A DNA stretch of 64,000 bases from NCBI GenBank assembly GCA_963818855.1, contig CAWFUH010000005.1:62001-126000 (forward strand), in the 5' to 3' direction. Under the pieces are notes generated by a model, which saw only the letters and a list, made by a program, of their open reading frames with translations, was not told where the DNA came from and searched no databases. Position 1 is the stretch's first letter. Every line of letters begins with the position of its first letter. Origin of the DNA: Bog-159 sp963818855. Lineage in GTDB: Bacteria; Acidobacteriota; Terriglobia; Bryobacterales; Bryobacteraceae. Shown here piece after piece: positions 55,144-64,000 of this stretch. Made by a program: the position numbers and the translations under genes.

Positions 55144-57271
55144 ATGGTGGTGAATCTGATGTCCGGTCCTTCAATCGTTATCAGCGCGACGTTCACGGCC
55201 GACGCCATCGAATTTCCGCTGGCTTTCTGGATGCGCGAGTTGGGATTCGATTACGCGATCCAGATGGCGCCGTACAACCAGGTGTTCCAACTGCTCCTGG
55301 ATCCCGCAGGCGCGTTGGCGTCCAACCACGGCGGGGTCAACGTGGTGCTGGTGCGATTCGAAGATTGGTGCACCGGACCTGGCGCGCCTGGAAGCCGACA
55401 TCGAACATTTTGCCGCCAGTTTGCGGACCGCCGCGCACTCCTTCGCGGCGCCGCTGGTGGTGTGTGTTTGTCCGGCATCGGCGCGCATCACCGCCGATTT
55501 TCAGACCGGGATGGAAGACCGGCTGGCAGCCGCCGTTGCCGAACTCAGCACGATCCATCTGGTGAAGCCGTGCGAGACTGACGCGCTCTATCCAGTGACC
55601 CAGCCGCACGATCCGCTGGGCGACAAACTGGGCCACATTCCTTACACGCCGGCTTATTTCGCGGCCCTGGCCACCATGGTGGCGCGCAAGATTCATGCGT
55701 TGCACACGCCGCCTTTCAAAGTGGCCGCGCTCGATTGTGACGACACCCTGTGGCGCGGCATCTGCGGTGAGGATGGCCCGCAAGGCGTCGTCGTGGATCC
55801 GCCGCGGCGGGCGCTGCAGGAGTTCATGCTGGCGCAGCACGCGCAGGGCATGCTGCTCACGTTATGCAGCAAGAATAATGTGGAAGACGTGCTGGACACC
55901 TTCCGGCTGCATCCGGAAATGGCGCTGCGCATGGATCACCTGGCGGCGTGGCGCATCAACTGGCAATCGAAGCCGGCGAACCTGGCGGCGCTCGCCGAAG
56001 AACTGGAATTGGGCCTCGACAGCTTCATCCTGGTGGACGACAATCCGCGCGAATGCCGCGAAGTGGAGGCGGCCTGCCCGCAGGTTCTCACGCTGGCGTT
56101 GCCGGCGCAGGATAGCGAGATACCGGAATTTCTGCGGCACGTTTGGGCTTTCGACCGGCTGCGGGTGACGGAAGAAGATCGCGCGCGGCCGGCCATGTAC
56201 GCACAGGAACTCGCGCGCCAGCATGCCGGAAAACAGGCGTCCGGGTTGGAGGAGTTTCTGCGCAGCCTGCAGATCGAAGTGCGCATCGCGCCCATGTCGC
56301 CCAAAGACCTGGCGCGGGTGGCGCAATTGACGCAGCGCACCAACCAGATGAACTTCACCACGGTGCGGCGCTCGGAGAGCGACATTCAGGCGCTGCTCGA
56401 ATCGGGCAAAGCCGAATGCCTTACCGTGCACGTGAGCGATCGCTTCGGCAGCTACGGATTGGCGGGCGCGATGGTCTTCCGCAGCGGCGTGGATGCGCTG
56501 GCCATCGATACGTTCCTGCTGAGCTGCCGCGCGCTGGGCCGCGGCGTGGAGCACCGCATGCTCGCGGAATTGGGACGAATCGCGCAGCAGCGCGGGCTGG
56601 CGGCGGTGGAAGCGCGCTACGTGCGCAGCCAGCGGAACCGGCCGGCTCTGTTGTTTCTGGAGAGCGCCGGGTTGCAGTTCCAGAGCGTGCGCGGCGAGAT
56701 GCTGGTGTTTCAATTCCCGGCGGAGTTTGCGGCCAGGATCGTATATCAGCCCTCGGCCGCGGCGCCTCATCTGGCGCATGCCGCGCCTGCCGCGCCCGCA
56801 CCGGTGTTGCGCCGGGATGGAATTCCTTACGCGCGCATCGCCACCGAACTGCGCACGGTGGAGCAGATCCTCGCGTTTTGCGCGGCGGAAGCCCCGCGCG
56901 GGCTTACGACCACAGCGGCCTCCGAGGCACCGCGCTCCGACATCGAGCGGCAGTTGTGCCGGATCTGGGCCGGCATGCTGGGCGTGCAGGCCGTCGGCAT
57001 CCACGACAATTTCTTCGACTTGGGCGGCCATTCGCTGCTGGCCGTGCAGTTGCTCTCGCGCGTAAAGGAAGAGCTCGGCATCGAGCTGTCGCTCGAAGTG
57101 GTGTATGGCGCGGACTTCACCGTGGCGGAATTGGCCAAGGCGATCGAGTTGCGCGAAATCGAGGCCGCGGGTGCGGACCAGTATGCCGCGCTCTTGGCCG
57201 AAGTGGAAAAACTCACCGACGAAGAGGTGCGCGAGTTGCTGGCCAAGGAAAGCGGGGAAGCGCCGTACTGA
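55144..57271 (+). CDS. FkbH-like glyceryl-loading HAD protein fused to an acyl carrier domain, one frameshift
   Basis: About 709 codons. The first part (55144 to ~55370) reads in one frame, the rest (~55370-57271) in another; DLARLEADIEHF restores the sense. The FkbH/HAD domain has DCDDT (55733-55747), CSKNNVEDV and VDDNPRECREVE. A following acyltransferase-like part has MNFTTVRRSESD and SDRFGSYGLAGAMVF. A carrier domain near the end has DLGGHSLLAVQLLSRV; the Ser at 57032-57034 would carry phosphopantetheine. FkbH proteins dephosphorylate 1,3-bisphosphoglycerate and load the glyceryl group onto an ACP for polyketide or tetronate synthesis; here the ACP is part of the same chain. The next gene starts 3 bases later. 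Confidence 0.83.
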
Positions 57272-57274
57272 GCG

Positions 57275-58516
57275 ATGCGCATTCTGTTGACCGCCAACGC
57301 CTCCTACGTGCCGCCGCGCGGCGGAGCGACGCGCAGCAATCTGCTGTGGCTGGAGTACATGGCGGCGCGCGGGCACGCCTGCCGCATCGTGGCGGCCGCG
57401 CTCGCTGAAGACGCGGCCAAACGCGCGCAGATGGCCCAGGAAGGCGCGGATCGGCACACTCTGGCGCAACGCGGTGTGGAGGTGCACGAAGTCCCGGAAC
57501 CGCGCGCGGCTGGCGCGCGTGCTGCGCGGGCACATCCGCGAATTCGAGCCGGACTGGGTGCTGGTATCGTCGGAAGATTTGGGGCATGCGCTGCTGCGCG
57601 AGGCGCATTTTTCGGCGCCGGGGCGCGTGGTTTATCTGGCGCATACGCCGCAGTTTTTCCCGTTCGGTCCGGCCAGTTGGAATCCCGACCCGGCCGCCGC
57701 GGAACTGGTCGCACGCGCGGCCGGCGTGGTGGCCATCGGACAGCACACGGCGGCGTATATACGCCAGCATGCGGGCCGTGAGGCGGTGGTGATTCATCCG
57801 CCGATTTACGGCAGCGGACCATTTCCGAACCTGGCGTCCTTCGACAGCGGCCTCGTAACCATGGTCAATCCGTGCGCGGTGAAGGGAATCTCGATCTTCG
57901 TGGCGCTGGCGGAGCGCTTCCCGGCATACGGCTTCGGGGTCGCTGCCCGGCTGGGGCACTACCGCCGCGGATCGCACGACGCTTGCCGCGCACCCGAACA
58001 TCGCGATGCTGCCCAATTGCCGCCATATCGCGGAGTTTCTCAGCCGCACGCGCATCCTGCTGATGCCATCGCTTTGGTACGAAGGATTCGGGCTGACCGT
58101 AATGGAAGCCATGCTGCACGGCATTCCCGTTATTGCGAGCGACGCCGGCGGACTGGTGGAGGCCAAGATGGGCACTCCGTTCGTGGTCGCACGCGCCGGC
58201 CATCGAGCGGTATCGCACCGGTTTTCGACGAGCACGCATTGCCGCAGCCGGTGATCGGGCCGATGGACCTGAAGCCGTGGGAGGACGCGTTGCGCGCGCT
58301 GCTCACCGATCGCGAACTTTACGAGCATGTTTCGGCAGCTGTCGCGTGAAGCGGCGCTCGCGGTTCGTCCGCGGCCTGGATGCCGGGCGCATGCTGCAAT
58401 ATTTGTGCAATCGCTCGAGCCGGGCGAGGCCGTGCTTGAGCGTCCGTCACTCGGCGAACCTGTCGCCTGAGAAACGCGCGCTGCTGCTGCGGATGGCGCG
58501 CGGCCGGAAGCTCTGA
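57275..58516 (+). CDS. GT4-type glycosyltransferase 1 with C-terminal linker motif, several frameshifts
   Basis: Readable in pieces: MRILLTANASYVPPRGGATRSN (57275), PDWVLVSSEDLGHALL and NPCAVKGISIFVALAERFP in a second frame, LMPSLWYEGFGLTVMEAMLHG with PVIASDAGGLVEAK in a third frame, and GPMDLKPWEDALRALL in the second frame again. The pieces give a GT-B (GT4) enzyme: the E-x-x-G-x-x-x-x-E-A-M motif (YEGFGLTVMEAM) of the donor site is intact. The C-terminus is LSPEKRALLLRMARGRKL, like the linker that follows carrier domains in nonribosomal synthetases. About four to five frame changes are needed, in G/C-rich repeats; they may be assembly errors. It transfers a sugar, probably in the cytoplasm; donor and acceptor are unknown. 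Confidence 0.68.
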
Positions 58517-60506
58517 ATGCGGATCCTGCTGGCGCAAAACGCGCTCTACTATCCGGCCTACGGCGGCGGCGATCGTTCCAACCGCATGTTGCTGGAGGCG
58601 CTGGCAGCGCGTGGACACGTATGCCGGGTGGTGGCGCGCATCGCGCGGTTTGGCGCCGCGGGGCACGCAGCCTATCTCGACGAACTGGCCGCCCGCGCGG
58701 TTACGCCGCGAATCGTCGGCGAGGCGGCGTAGTCGTATTTCGCCGCGCGGGTGTGGAGGCGCACGTAGTCACGCGACCGCCCCAATCTGCGTGCCTACTT
58801 CTCGGCGCAGATTGCGGCGTTCCGGCCCGACGTGATCCTGGCCTCCACCGACGATCCGGCGCAACTATTGCTGGAAGTCTCCGTGCGGGCGGGAGTGCGC
58901 ACGGTCTACCTGGCGCGCGCCACGCTGGCTTTGCCGTTCGGTCCGGATTGCGCCTTCCCCAGCGCGGCCAAAACGGACGTGCTGCGGCAGACCGCCGCGG
59001 TGGTGGGGGTGAGCCGGTACGTCGCCGATTACATCCGCCAGTGGAGCGGCATTCCGGCCGTATCCGTGCCGATCTCGCTGCTGGACCCGCCGCCTTATCC
59101 GGAGCTGGGCCGCTTCGAAAACGAATTCGTCACGCTGGTGAATCCGTGCGCGGTGAAGGGTATTTCCATCTTTCTGGCATTGGCGGACCGCATGCCCGAA
59201 GTACAGTTCGCAGGCGTGCCCACCTGGGGCACGACGCAGACAGATCGCGCGGCGCTAGCCAGCCGTTCCAATATCACGCTGCTCGATCCGGTGGATAACG
59301 TCGACGATATTCTCCGCCGCACGCGCGTGCTGCTGGTCCCTTCGCTGTGGGCTGAGGCGCGTCAGCCGGATCGTGGTGGAGGCCATGCTGCGCGGCGTGC
59401 CGGTGATTGCCAGCAATATCGGCGGTATCCCGGAGGCCAAGCTGGGCGTGGATTATTTGCTGCCGGTGCGGCCCATCGAAAAATACCGTGCGCAGCTCGA
59501 TGAGCAGATGGTGCCGCTGGCGGACGTGCCGCCGCAGGATATTGGGCCCTGGCAGGCGGCGCTCACGAGTTTGCTCTCGGATCGGGCGCATTATGACGAG
59601 CTTTCGCGGGCTTCGCGCCAGGCGGCTTTGGCGGAGGCCGCCAGCTTGAGTGTGGAACCGTTTGAGCGAGTGCTGGAGCAGGTGAGACGGGTGGCGGGCG
59701 AAACCGCCTGCGTGGCGGGCAATGCCGGTATGCATGCGTCCGCGCTGGAGCGGCTCTCGGCCGACCGTCGCAAACTGCTGGCATTGCGGGTGCGCAGGAA
59801 CCTCCGGCCCGGCCCCGTGGCTGCCGGTGCGCTCCGCCTGTTCTGCTTCCCGCATGCCGGGAGGGGGCGCGAGCCGCGTTCCATGCCTGGGCGGAGCGGC
59901 TGCCGCGATCCGTTGCGGTGCTGCCACTACGCTCGCCTCGACCCGGAGCCACCAGCATGGCCGGTCTGGTGGCGGCGCTTTGCGAGTCGATCCAGCCGCG
60001 TCTGGACGAGCCGTTCGCGTTCTTCGGGCACAGCATGGGAGCGGTGGTGGCGTTCGAACTGGCACGCCTGCTGCGGCTGCGCAATCGTCCGGCGCCGCGC
60101 ATGCTGGTGGCTTCGGGCGCACGCGCGCCGCAGTTCCGCCGCGGACATGTACCGCCGCCCGAACCGAGCGAAGCGGAGTTCGTGGAAGCGTTGCGGCGCT
60201 TGCAAGGCACTCCGCCCGAAGTTCTCGCCGATCCCGAACTCCTGCGAGTGATTTTGCCCGCGCTGCGTGAGGATGCCGCCATTTACCGGAATTACGTCTA
60301 TGCCGAGGAGCCGCCGCTCGATTGTCCGATTCGCGCTTACGGGGGCAGCCGACGATCCGAACGTGCGGCCGGAGCATCTGGCAGCTTGGGCAGTTGAGAC
60401 TACGGCAGCGTTCACAGTGCGCATGTTTCCCGGGGGCCACTTCTATCTACAAAGTCACCGTCCGGAGTTTCTGACGGCTCTGGCGCGGGATCTGACGCTG
60501 GACTGA
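58517..60506 (+). CDS. GT4-type glycosyltransferase 2, apparently fused to an alpha/beta thioesterase; several frameshifts
   Basis: The start (MRILLAQNALYYPAYGGGDR) directly follows the stop of glycosyltransferase 1, and the two are paralogues (both have VNPCAVKGISIF). Later blocks: VPTWGTTQTDRAALA, VLLVPSLWAEA, and then EAMLRGVPVIASNIGG in the frame at 59373. That frame runs without a stop through the linker LSADRRKLLALRVRRN into RLFCFPHAG, the start of a type II thioesterase. The thioesterase continues with GHSMG (Ser at 60032-60034) and ends FPGGHFYLQSHRPEFL at 60506. About six frame changes, several in G runs (for example ~59857 and ~60340). Intact, it would join sugar transfer and release from a carrier protein in one chain. 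Fusion is inferred from the missing stop codon. Confidence 0.62.
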
Positions 60507-60529
60507 CCGAATCCGCTTGGTGCGGTCTT

Positions 60530-60597
60530 ATACTCTCGCTTTCATGTACCGGTTTTGAGAGTATCTGCGTCTTATAGGGTTTGATGAAGGCAGATAC
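60530..60597 (+). promoter_or_regulatory. Leader with two mutually exclusive hairpins before the subtilase gene
   Basis: The central segment GAGAGTATCTGC (60557-60568) can pair either upstream, with ATACTCTC (60530-60537), or downstream, with GCAGATAC (60590-60597). Both pairings have perfect 8-bp arms and share GTAT, so they cannot form together. The downstream arm ends 5 bases before the ATG at 60603. This is the layout of a switching leader; no ligand class is recognised. Confidence 0.45.
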
Positions 60598-60602
60598 TTA
60601 AC

Positions 60603-63600
60603 ATGCGCTTAACATCCTTCTCACTTCTCCTATCTTTCGTGGCGGCGAGCCTTGCTTGGATGCCGGCGGCCGCCGCACCTACTCGCGCGGCAAGTGCCAC
60701 GCACTGGATCGTGCTACTGACGGAGAAGCCGGTCGCTGAGCAGTATCCGGGAAGAATCGAGAAAATCCGCGACACCGCCGCGCCTTACCGGTTGCATCTG
60801 CAGCAGGTTCAGGCAGGTCTGCGTCCCCAGATCGAAGGCATGCATGTGCGCGTAACCGGCGCGTTGCAGCACCTGTTGAACGGCATCTTCGTGGTGGCTA
60901 CACCGGCGCAGGCCGCGTCGCTGCGTAAACTGCCGGGTGTGAAAGCCGTGGTGCCCATGGTGCAGTTTCGCAAAGCGGACCAACTGAGCATGAGCAATGT
61001 ACAAGCCGCCTGGAGTGCATCGGGAATCGGCGGCGAGTCGAACGCGGGCGCTGGCATCAAAATCGGGATTATCGATTCTGGCATTGACAATACGCATCCG
61101 GCGTTTCAGGATTCTTCGCTCCCCACGCCCAGCGGCCCGGTGACTTACCCCGTCTGTAATGTGCCGCCGTCGGACTGCCCAACTCTGCCTTCCCAGTGCG
61201 CATATACGAACAATAAGATCATCGTCGCCCGCAGCTATGTATGTGAGATCGTCGATTCAGACGTGTCGCCTGTCGCGCCGAACACGGCGGCGCAGTCGCG
61301 GCCGGATGACCTTTCGGCGCGCGACCTGGACGGCCATGGCACTGGGGTAGCATCCGTGGCGGCTGGAGTTCAGACCACTTACAACGGGACTACTATCTCG
61401 GGTGTGGCGCCCAAGGCATATCTGGGCAACTACAAAGTATTCGGATCCGACGATACGAACCCGAACGGCATTGGAAATATTTACCAGGCGCTGGAGGATG
61501 CCGTTACCGACGGGATGGATGTCGTCAACTTGTCGTCGGGCAGTCCCGCCTATTTCAGCGGACCACTGGATACTGACTCGACTAACTGTCCTAACACGGG
61601 CCTGCCCAACTCGCCGATTCCGATCCCCAGCGACGCCTGCGACGCGTTTGCCTATGAAGTGGAGAACGCCATGGACAATGCGCTGGTGACGGTGGTGGTA
61701 GCGGCCGGCAATCAGGGCGACTTGGGCTATCAGTTCAATTTTGGCTGCGGATCGCCGCCGTGCGACAACTATTCGGCGCCCACTTTCAGTACCATCAGTT
61801 CGCCGGCGTATGCGCCATCCGCCATTGCCGTGGGCGGCATCCAGAATGACGTCACTTATGTCCAGCAGGTGGAAGTCTCGGGTCTGGCACCAATTGACGC
61901 TTACGAGAGCTACGATGGGCCGCCTCCGGACGCGCCGCTTACGGCGCCTTTAGCTGACGCCACGAAAACTGCAGGCAGCCTCTGCAACGCCGCCGGCCCG
62001 ACGACGTTCTCGGGCGAAATAGTGCTGGTCGGCCAAGGGACCTGCCCCGACGTCACCATGGTGACCAACGCGCAGACTGCGGGGGCCGTGGGCGTTATCG
62101 AGATTGCCGATTCCACCCAGGTGGAGGTTTTCCCGTACGGCCTTTCCGGCACGTTTATTCCAACGTTCATCGTAGGCCAGACCGACGGCGCGACCCTGCA
62201 GAGTTACGCCGCCGGCAATTCCGGCGCGGCCGCCACTATGGATCCCAAGCCGTACCAGGTGACCGCAACGTCCCAGGGCCTCGCGCCTTATTCGGTGGCA
62301 TCCTTCTCGTCGCGCGGTCCGGTAAATGAGACGGGCGCGCTCAAACCTGACTTAGTGGCTGTAGCTACTGACTTCCTGATTCCGACGCAAAGCTACGATC
62401 CCGAAGGAGAGTTATTCAACTTCGCGGGATACGGAACCACACAGGGAACCAGTTTCGCCACTCCTATGGTCGCCGGAAGCGCCGCTCTGGTGAAACAGGC
62501 CAATCCCAGTTTGACGCCGCTGCAAATCAAGTCAGCGCTGGTGAATAGCGCGGTCCTGACCAACCTGACCACATCGGACACCAGCGCGCAGGCGTCTGTT
62601 ACTGAGGTGGGGGCCGGACTGTTGCAGACCCAAAATGCGGTGAAGTCCACTGTACAAGTGGTGCCGTCCTCAGTGTCTTTCGGGATGACGGGCATATCGC
62701 TGGTCACCTCCGTGCCGTTGACAGTCTATAATACGAGCGCCAGTCCAGTCACTTTGACGGCGAGCGTTGTCCAGAGCGCCGGATACTCGAACGCCACGGA
62801 CCAGGTTTCCGTCAGTCCTTCCGCTATAAACATACCTGCGAATAGCAATACTAATGTGACCGTGAATCTTACCGGGGGCTCGCCGGCGCCCGGCCGCTAC
62901 GAAGGCGTGATTCAGTTGAGCGGCGGTCCGGTACCACTGGCCGTGCCTTATATGTACATCGCCGGCTACACCGCCGGTAACGGCGTACCTTACGATGTAA
63001 TTCCGCTCAATGCGACCCAGCCGGGCCAGGGTTACGTTGCGTTCGATGGCGCACAGGGCGCCTATCTTCCATGGTGGTATGCGCCGTGCGAGAACCTGAA
63101 CAATAGTTGCGTAAATGATTACGGGCCAATTGCGGTCCAGGTGATCGATCAGTACGGTGCGCCGGTGGCCAATTTCCCGGTTACATGGGGAGTGACGGCA
63201 GGCAGCGGAGCAATTGATGTGGCTAACTCCGACAGCGTTACGAACCAGAATGGGATTGCCGGTGCGGCGGTATATCTGGGCGCAGCGGGCTCACAGGAGT
63301 TTGCCGTGGACGTGAATGGGATGATACTCCCGTTCGATGGATATGCGCGCGTGCCTCCAGTTATTAATACGGGCGGTGTGGTGGATGCCGCCAGTTTCAC
63401 AGTTGGCAAAGCGGTGGCCCCTGGCTCTTGGATTTCGGTCTTCGGGCAGAACCTGACGGACACGACCCAGGGCTTCAATGGAGTAAACGAGGCCTTCGCC
63501 AATTGCGGCGCGTGTAACGTGGCGAACCAGGCTCTGCCGATGGGTATCGACGGCGCGGCGTTCAGCTTCGACAATTCGAGCCAAAGCCTGCCGGGACGCT

Positions 63601-64000
63601 TGAATTATGTAAGCCCGGTGCAAATCAATCTTCAAGTGCCTTGGGATCTGACTGGCAGTTCCGCCATCGTGAAGGTGATCGTCAACTATACGTACAGTGC
63701 GGAGTATACTCTTCCGTTAGCAACCTATTCACCGGGATTCTTTGTAATTGACTTGGCTAATGATGTAGCGGCACTGGACCAGAACTATCAGCTGGTCGAT
63801 TCGAGCAACCCGGTAGCACGCGGATCATATGTACAGTTGTATCTGAACGGGTTGGGTCCGGTGACGAATCAGCCGGGCGATGGATTGGCGGCGCCGTCCA
63901 ATCCGAATGCGTTGGCGCAGACCATGGCGACGCCCACAATCACGATCGGCGGGCAGGCAGCGCCCGGCTCGTTCAGTGGGCTGGCGCCGGGATTCGTCAG
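60603..64000 (+). CDS. Secreted subtilisin-like serine protease (S8) with PA domain and Solibacter-type tail, partial
   Basis: 1,132 codons present; the gene runs off the right edge. Signal peptide ~1-24, inhibitor-like propeptide (HWIVLLTEKPVAEQYPG..LRKLPGVKAVVPM). The catalytic triad is complete: Asp158 in IGIIDSGID, His245 in DGHGTGVAS and Ser617 in GTSFATPMVAGSAAL. A PA domain (GEIVLVGQGTCPDVTMVTNA) is inserted between His and Ser. After the protease come Ig-like repeats (~700-900) and, from ~930, the module VVDAASFTVGKAVAPGSWISVFGQNL..GRLNYVSPVQINLQVP of the Solibacter TIGR03437 type. Likely an exported or surface protease. The leader contains competing hairpins. Confidence 0.93.
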   Translation, partial: MRLTSFSLLLSFVAASLAWMPAAAAPTRAASATHWIVLLTEKPVAEQYPGRIEKIRDTAAPYRLHLQQVQAGLRPQIEGMHVRVTGALQHLLNGIFVVATPAQAASLRKLPGVKAVVPMVQFRKADQLSMSNVQAAWSASGIGGESNAGAGIKIGIIDSGIDNTHPAFQDSSLPTPSGPVTYPVCNVPPSDCPTLPSQCAYTNNKIIVARSYVCEIVDSDVSPVAPNTAAQSRPDDLSARDLDGHGTGVASVAAGVQTTYNGTTISGVAPKAYLGNYKVFGSDDTNPNGIGNIYQALEDAVTDGMDVVNLSSGSPAYFSGPLDTDSTNCPNTGLPNSPIPIPSDACDAFAYEVENAMDNALVTVVVAAGNQGDLGYQFNFGCGSPPCDNYSAPTFSTISSPAYAPSAIAVGGIQNDVTYVQQVEVSGLAPIDAYESYDGPPPDAPLTAPLADATKTAGSLCNAAGPTTFSGEIVLVGQGTCPDVTMVTNAQTAGAVGVIEIADSTQVEVFPYGLSGTFIPTFIVGQTDGATLQSYAAGNSGAAATMDPKPYQVTATSQGLAPYSVASFSSRGPVNETGALKPDLVAVATDFLIPTQSYDPEGELFNFAGYGTTQGTSFATPMVAGSAALVKQANPSLTPLQIKSALVNSAVLTNLTTSDTSAQASVTEVGAGLLQTQNAVKSTVQVVPSSVSFGMTGISLVTSVPLTVYNTSASPVTLTASVVQSAGYSNATDQVSVSPSAINIPANSNTNVTVNLTGGSPAPGRYEGVIQLSGGPVPLAVPYMYIAGYTAGNGVPYDVIPLNATQPGQGYVAFDGAQGAYLPWWYAPCENLNNSCVNDYGPIAVQVIDQYGAPVANFPVTWGVTAGSGAIDVANSDSVTNQNGIAGAAVYLGAAGSQEFAVDVNGMILPFDGYARVPPVINTGGVVDAASFTVGKAVAPGSWISVFGQNLTDTTQGFNGVNEAFANCGACNVANQALPMGIDGAAFSFDNSSQSLPGRLNYVSPVQINLQVPWDLTGSSAIVKVIVNYTYSAEYTLPLATYSPGFFVIDLANDVAALDQNYQLVDSSNPVARGSYVQLYLNGLGPVTNQPGDGLAAPSNPNALAQTMATPTITIGGQAAPGSFSGLAPGFV

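Noticed and set aside
55862..57535. 557-codon open frame on the minus strand opposite the FkbH-like gene
   Set aside because: It is antisense to a region with clear FkbH and carrier-domain motifs. Its product is very rich in Arg, His and Gln, as expected of the reverse strand of GC-rich coding DNA.
60573..60578. TATAGG as -10 box for the subtilase gene
   Set aside because: No acceptable -35 at 16-18 bases upstream, and it lies in the loop of the downstream hairpin; the promoter could not be placed.
1..64000. tRNA, rRNA and other structured RNA genes
   Set aside because: No cloverleaf with the usual T-loop sequence, and no rRNA signature, was found by eye on either strand; a dedicated scan was not possible.

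Overview
The window is GC-rich DNA that looks like a chromosome segment of an Acidobacteriota bacterium, most like the Solibacter/Bryobacter group. The pointers are: three large MacB/FtsX-type orphan permeases (the 'ADOP' type), two paired with PadR regulators; a VWFA-domain protein of the Solibacter type; an Oar-like TonB receptor with an N-terminal carboxypeptidase-regulatory domain; an SBBP-repeat protein and a subtilase that both carry the C-terminal module named after Solibacter (TIGR03437 type); and a DNA-binding/malectin receptor. No rRNA, tRNA, CRISPR array, integrase or transposase was seen. Family names come from recognition of the translated sequence; no database search was run.

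Layout. 1-3.2 kb: end of a HAD hydrolase, a hybrid histidine kinase that has lost its phosphorylation residues, a small exported protein, and a glycerophosphodiester phosphodiesterase. 3.3-12.4 kb: three ADOP permeases, two in padR-permease operons with recognisable promoter/operator architecture; the third is frameshifted. 12.5-16.1 kb: an exported START-like protein and an MscS channel, divergent from a secretin. 16.1-20.7 kb: a compact six-gene minus-strand operon (ferredoxin, STAS protein, CoA-disulfide-reductase-like flavoprotein, Rieske protein, mutM, phospholipase C/acid phosphatase-type phosphoesterase). 20.9-26.7 kb: a badly broken TonB receptor divergent from a membrane-anchored winged-helix/malectin receptor. 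26.8-37.8 kb: a small HTH protein, a VWA pair, a DinB-like protein, DUF1080, a GH3 glycosidase with PA14, a ceramidase-like protein, DUF2071, and an SBBP/TIGR03437 protein. This stretch reads as polysaccharide scavenging plus cell-surface proteins.

37.8-50.9 kb is a four-gene minus-strand operon of large exported proteins: beta-propeller, VIT-VWA, a TPR protein of about 2,340 codons, and a DUF3352-like protein. It has no assigned function. 51-55 kb: a small conserved protein, a toxin-antitoxin pair with a broken toxin, and priA. 55.1-60.5 kb is a compact cluster: an FkbH-like glyceryl-loading protein fused to an acyl carrier domain, two tandem GT4-type glycosyltransferases, and an alpha/beta thioesterase that appears fused to the second one. 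I consider this the best candidate for an undescribed pathway: glyceryl-ACP chemistry combined with sugar transfer and thioesterase release. The window ends inside a secreted subtilase.

Caveats and repeats. Many reading frames are interrupted by single-base shifts, concentrated at 20.9-24.6 and 55.3-60.4 kb and often in G runs or GC repeats. Part of this may be assembly error rather than gene decay. Intergenic spaces carry hairpin repeats of a REP-like family with compensated stem changes, a four-hairpin array, and tandem 7-bp repeats.
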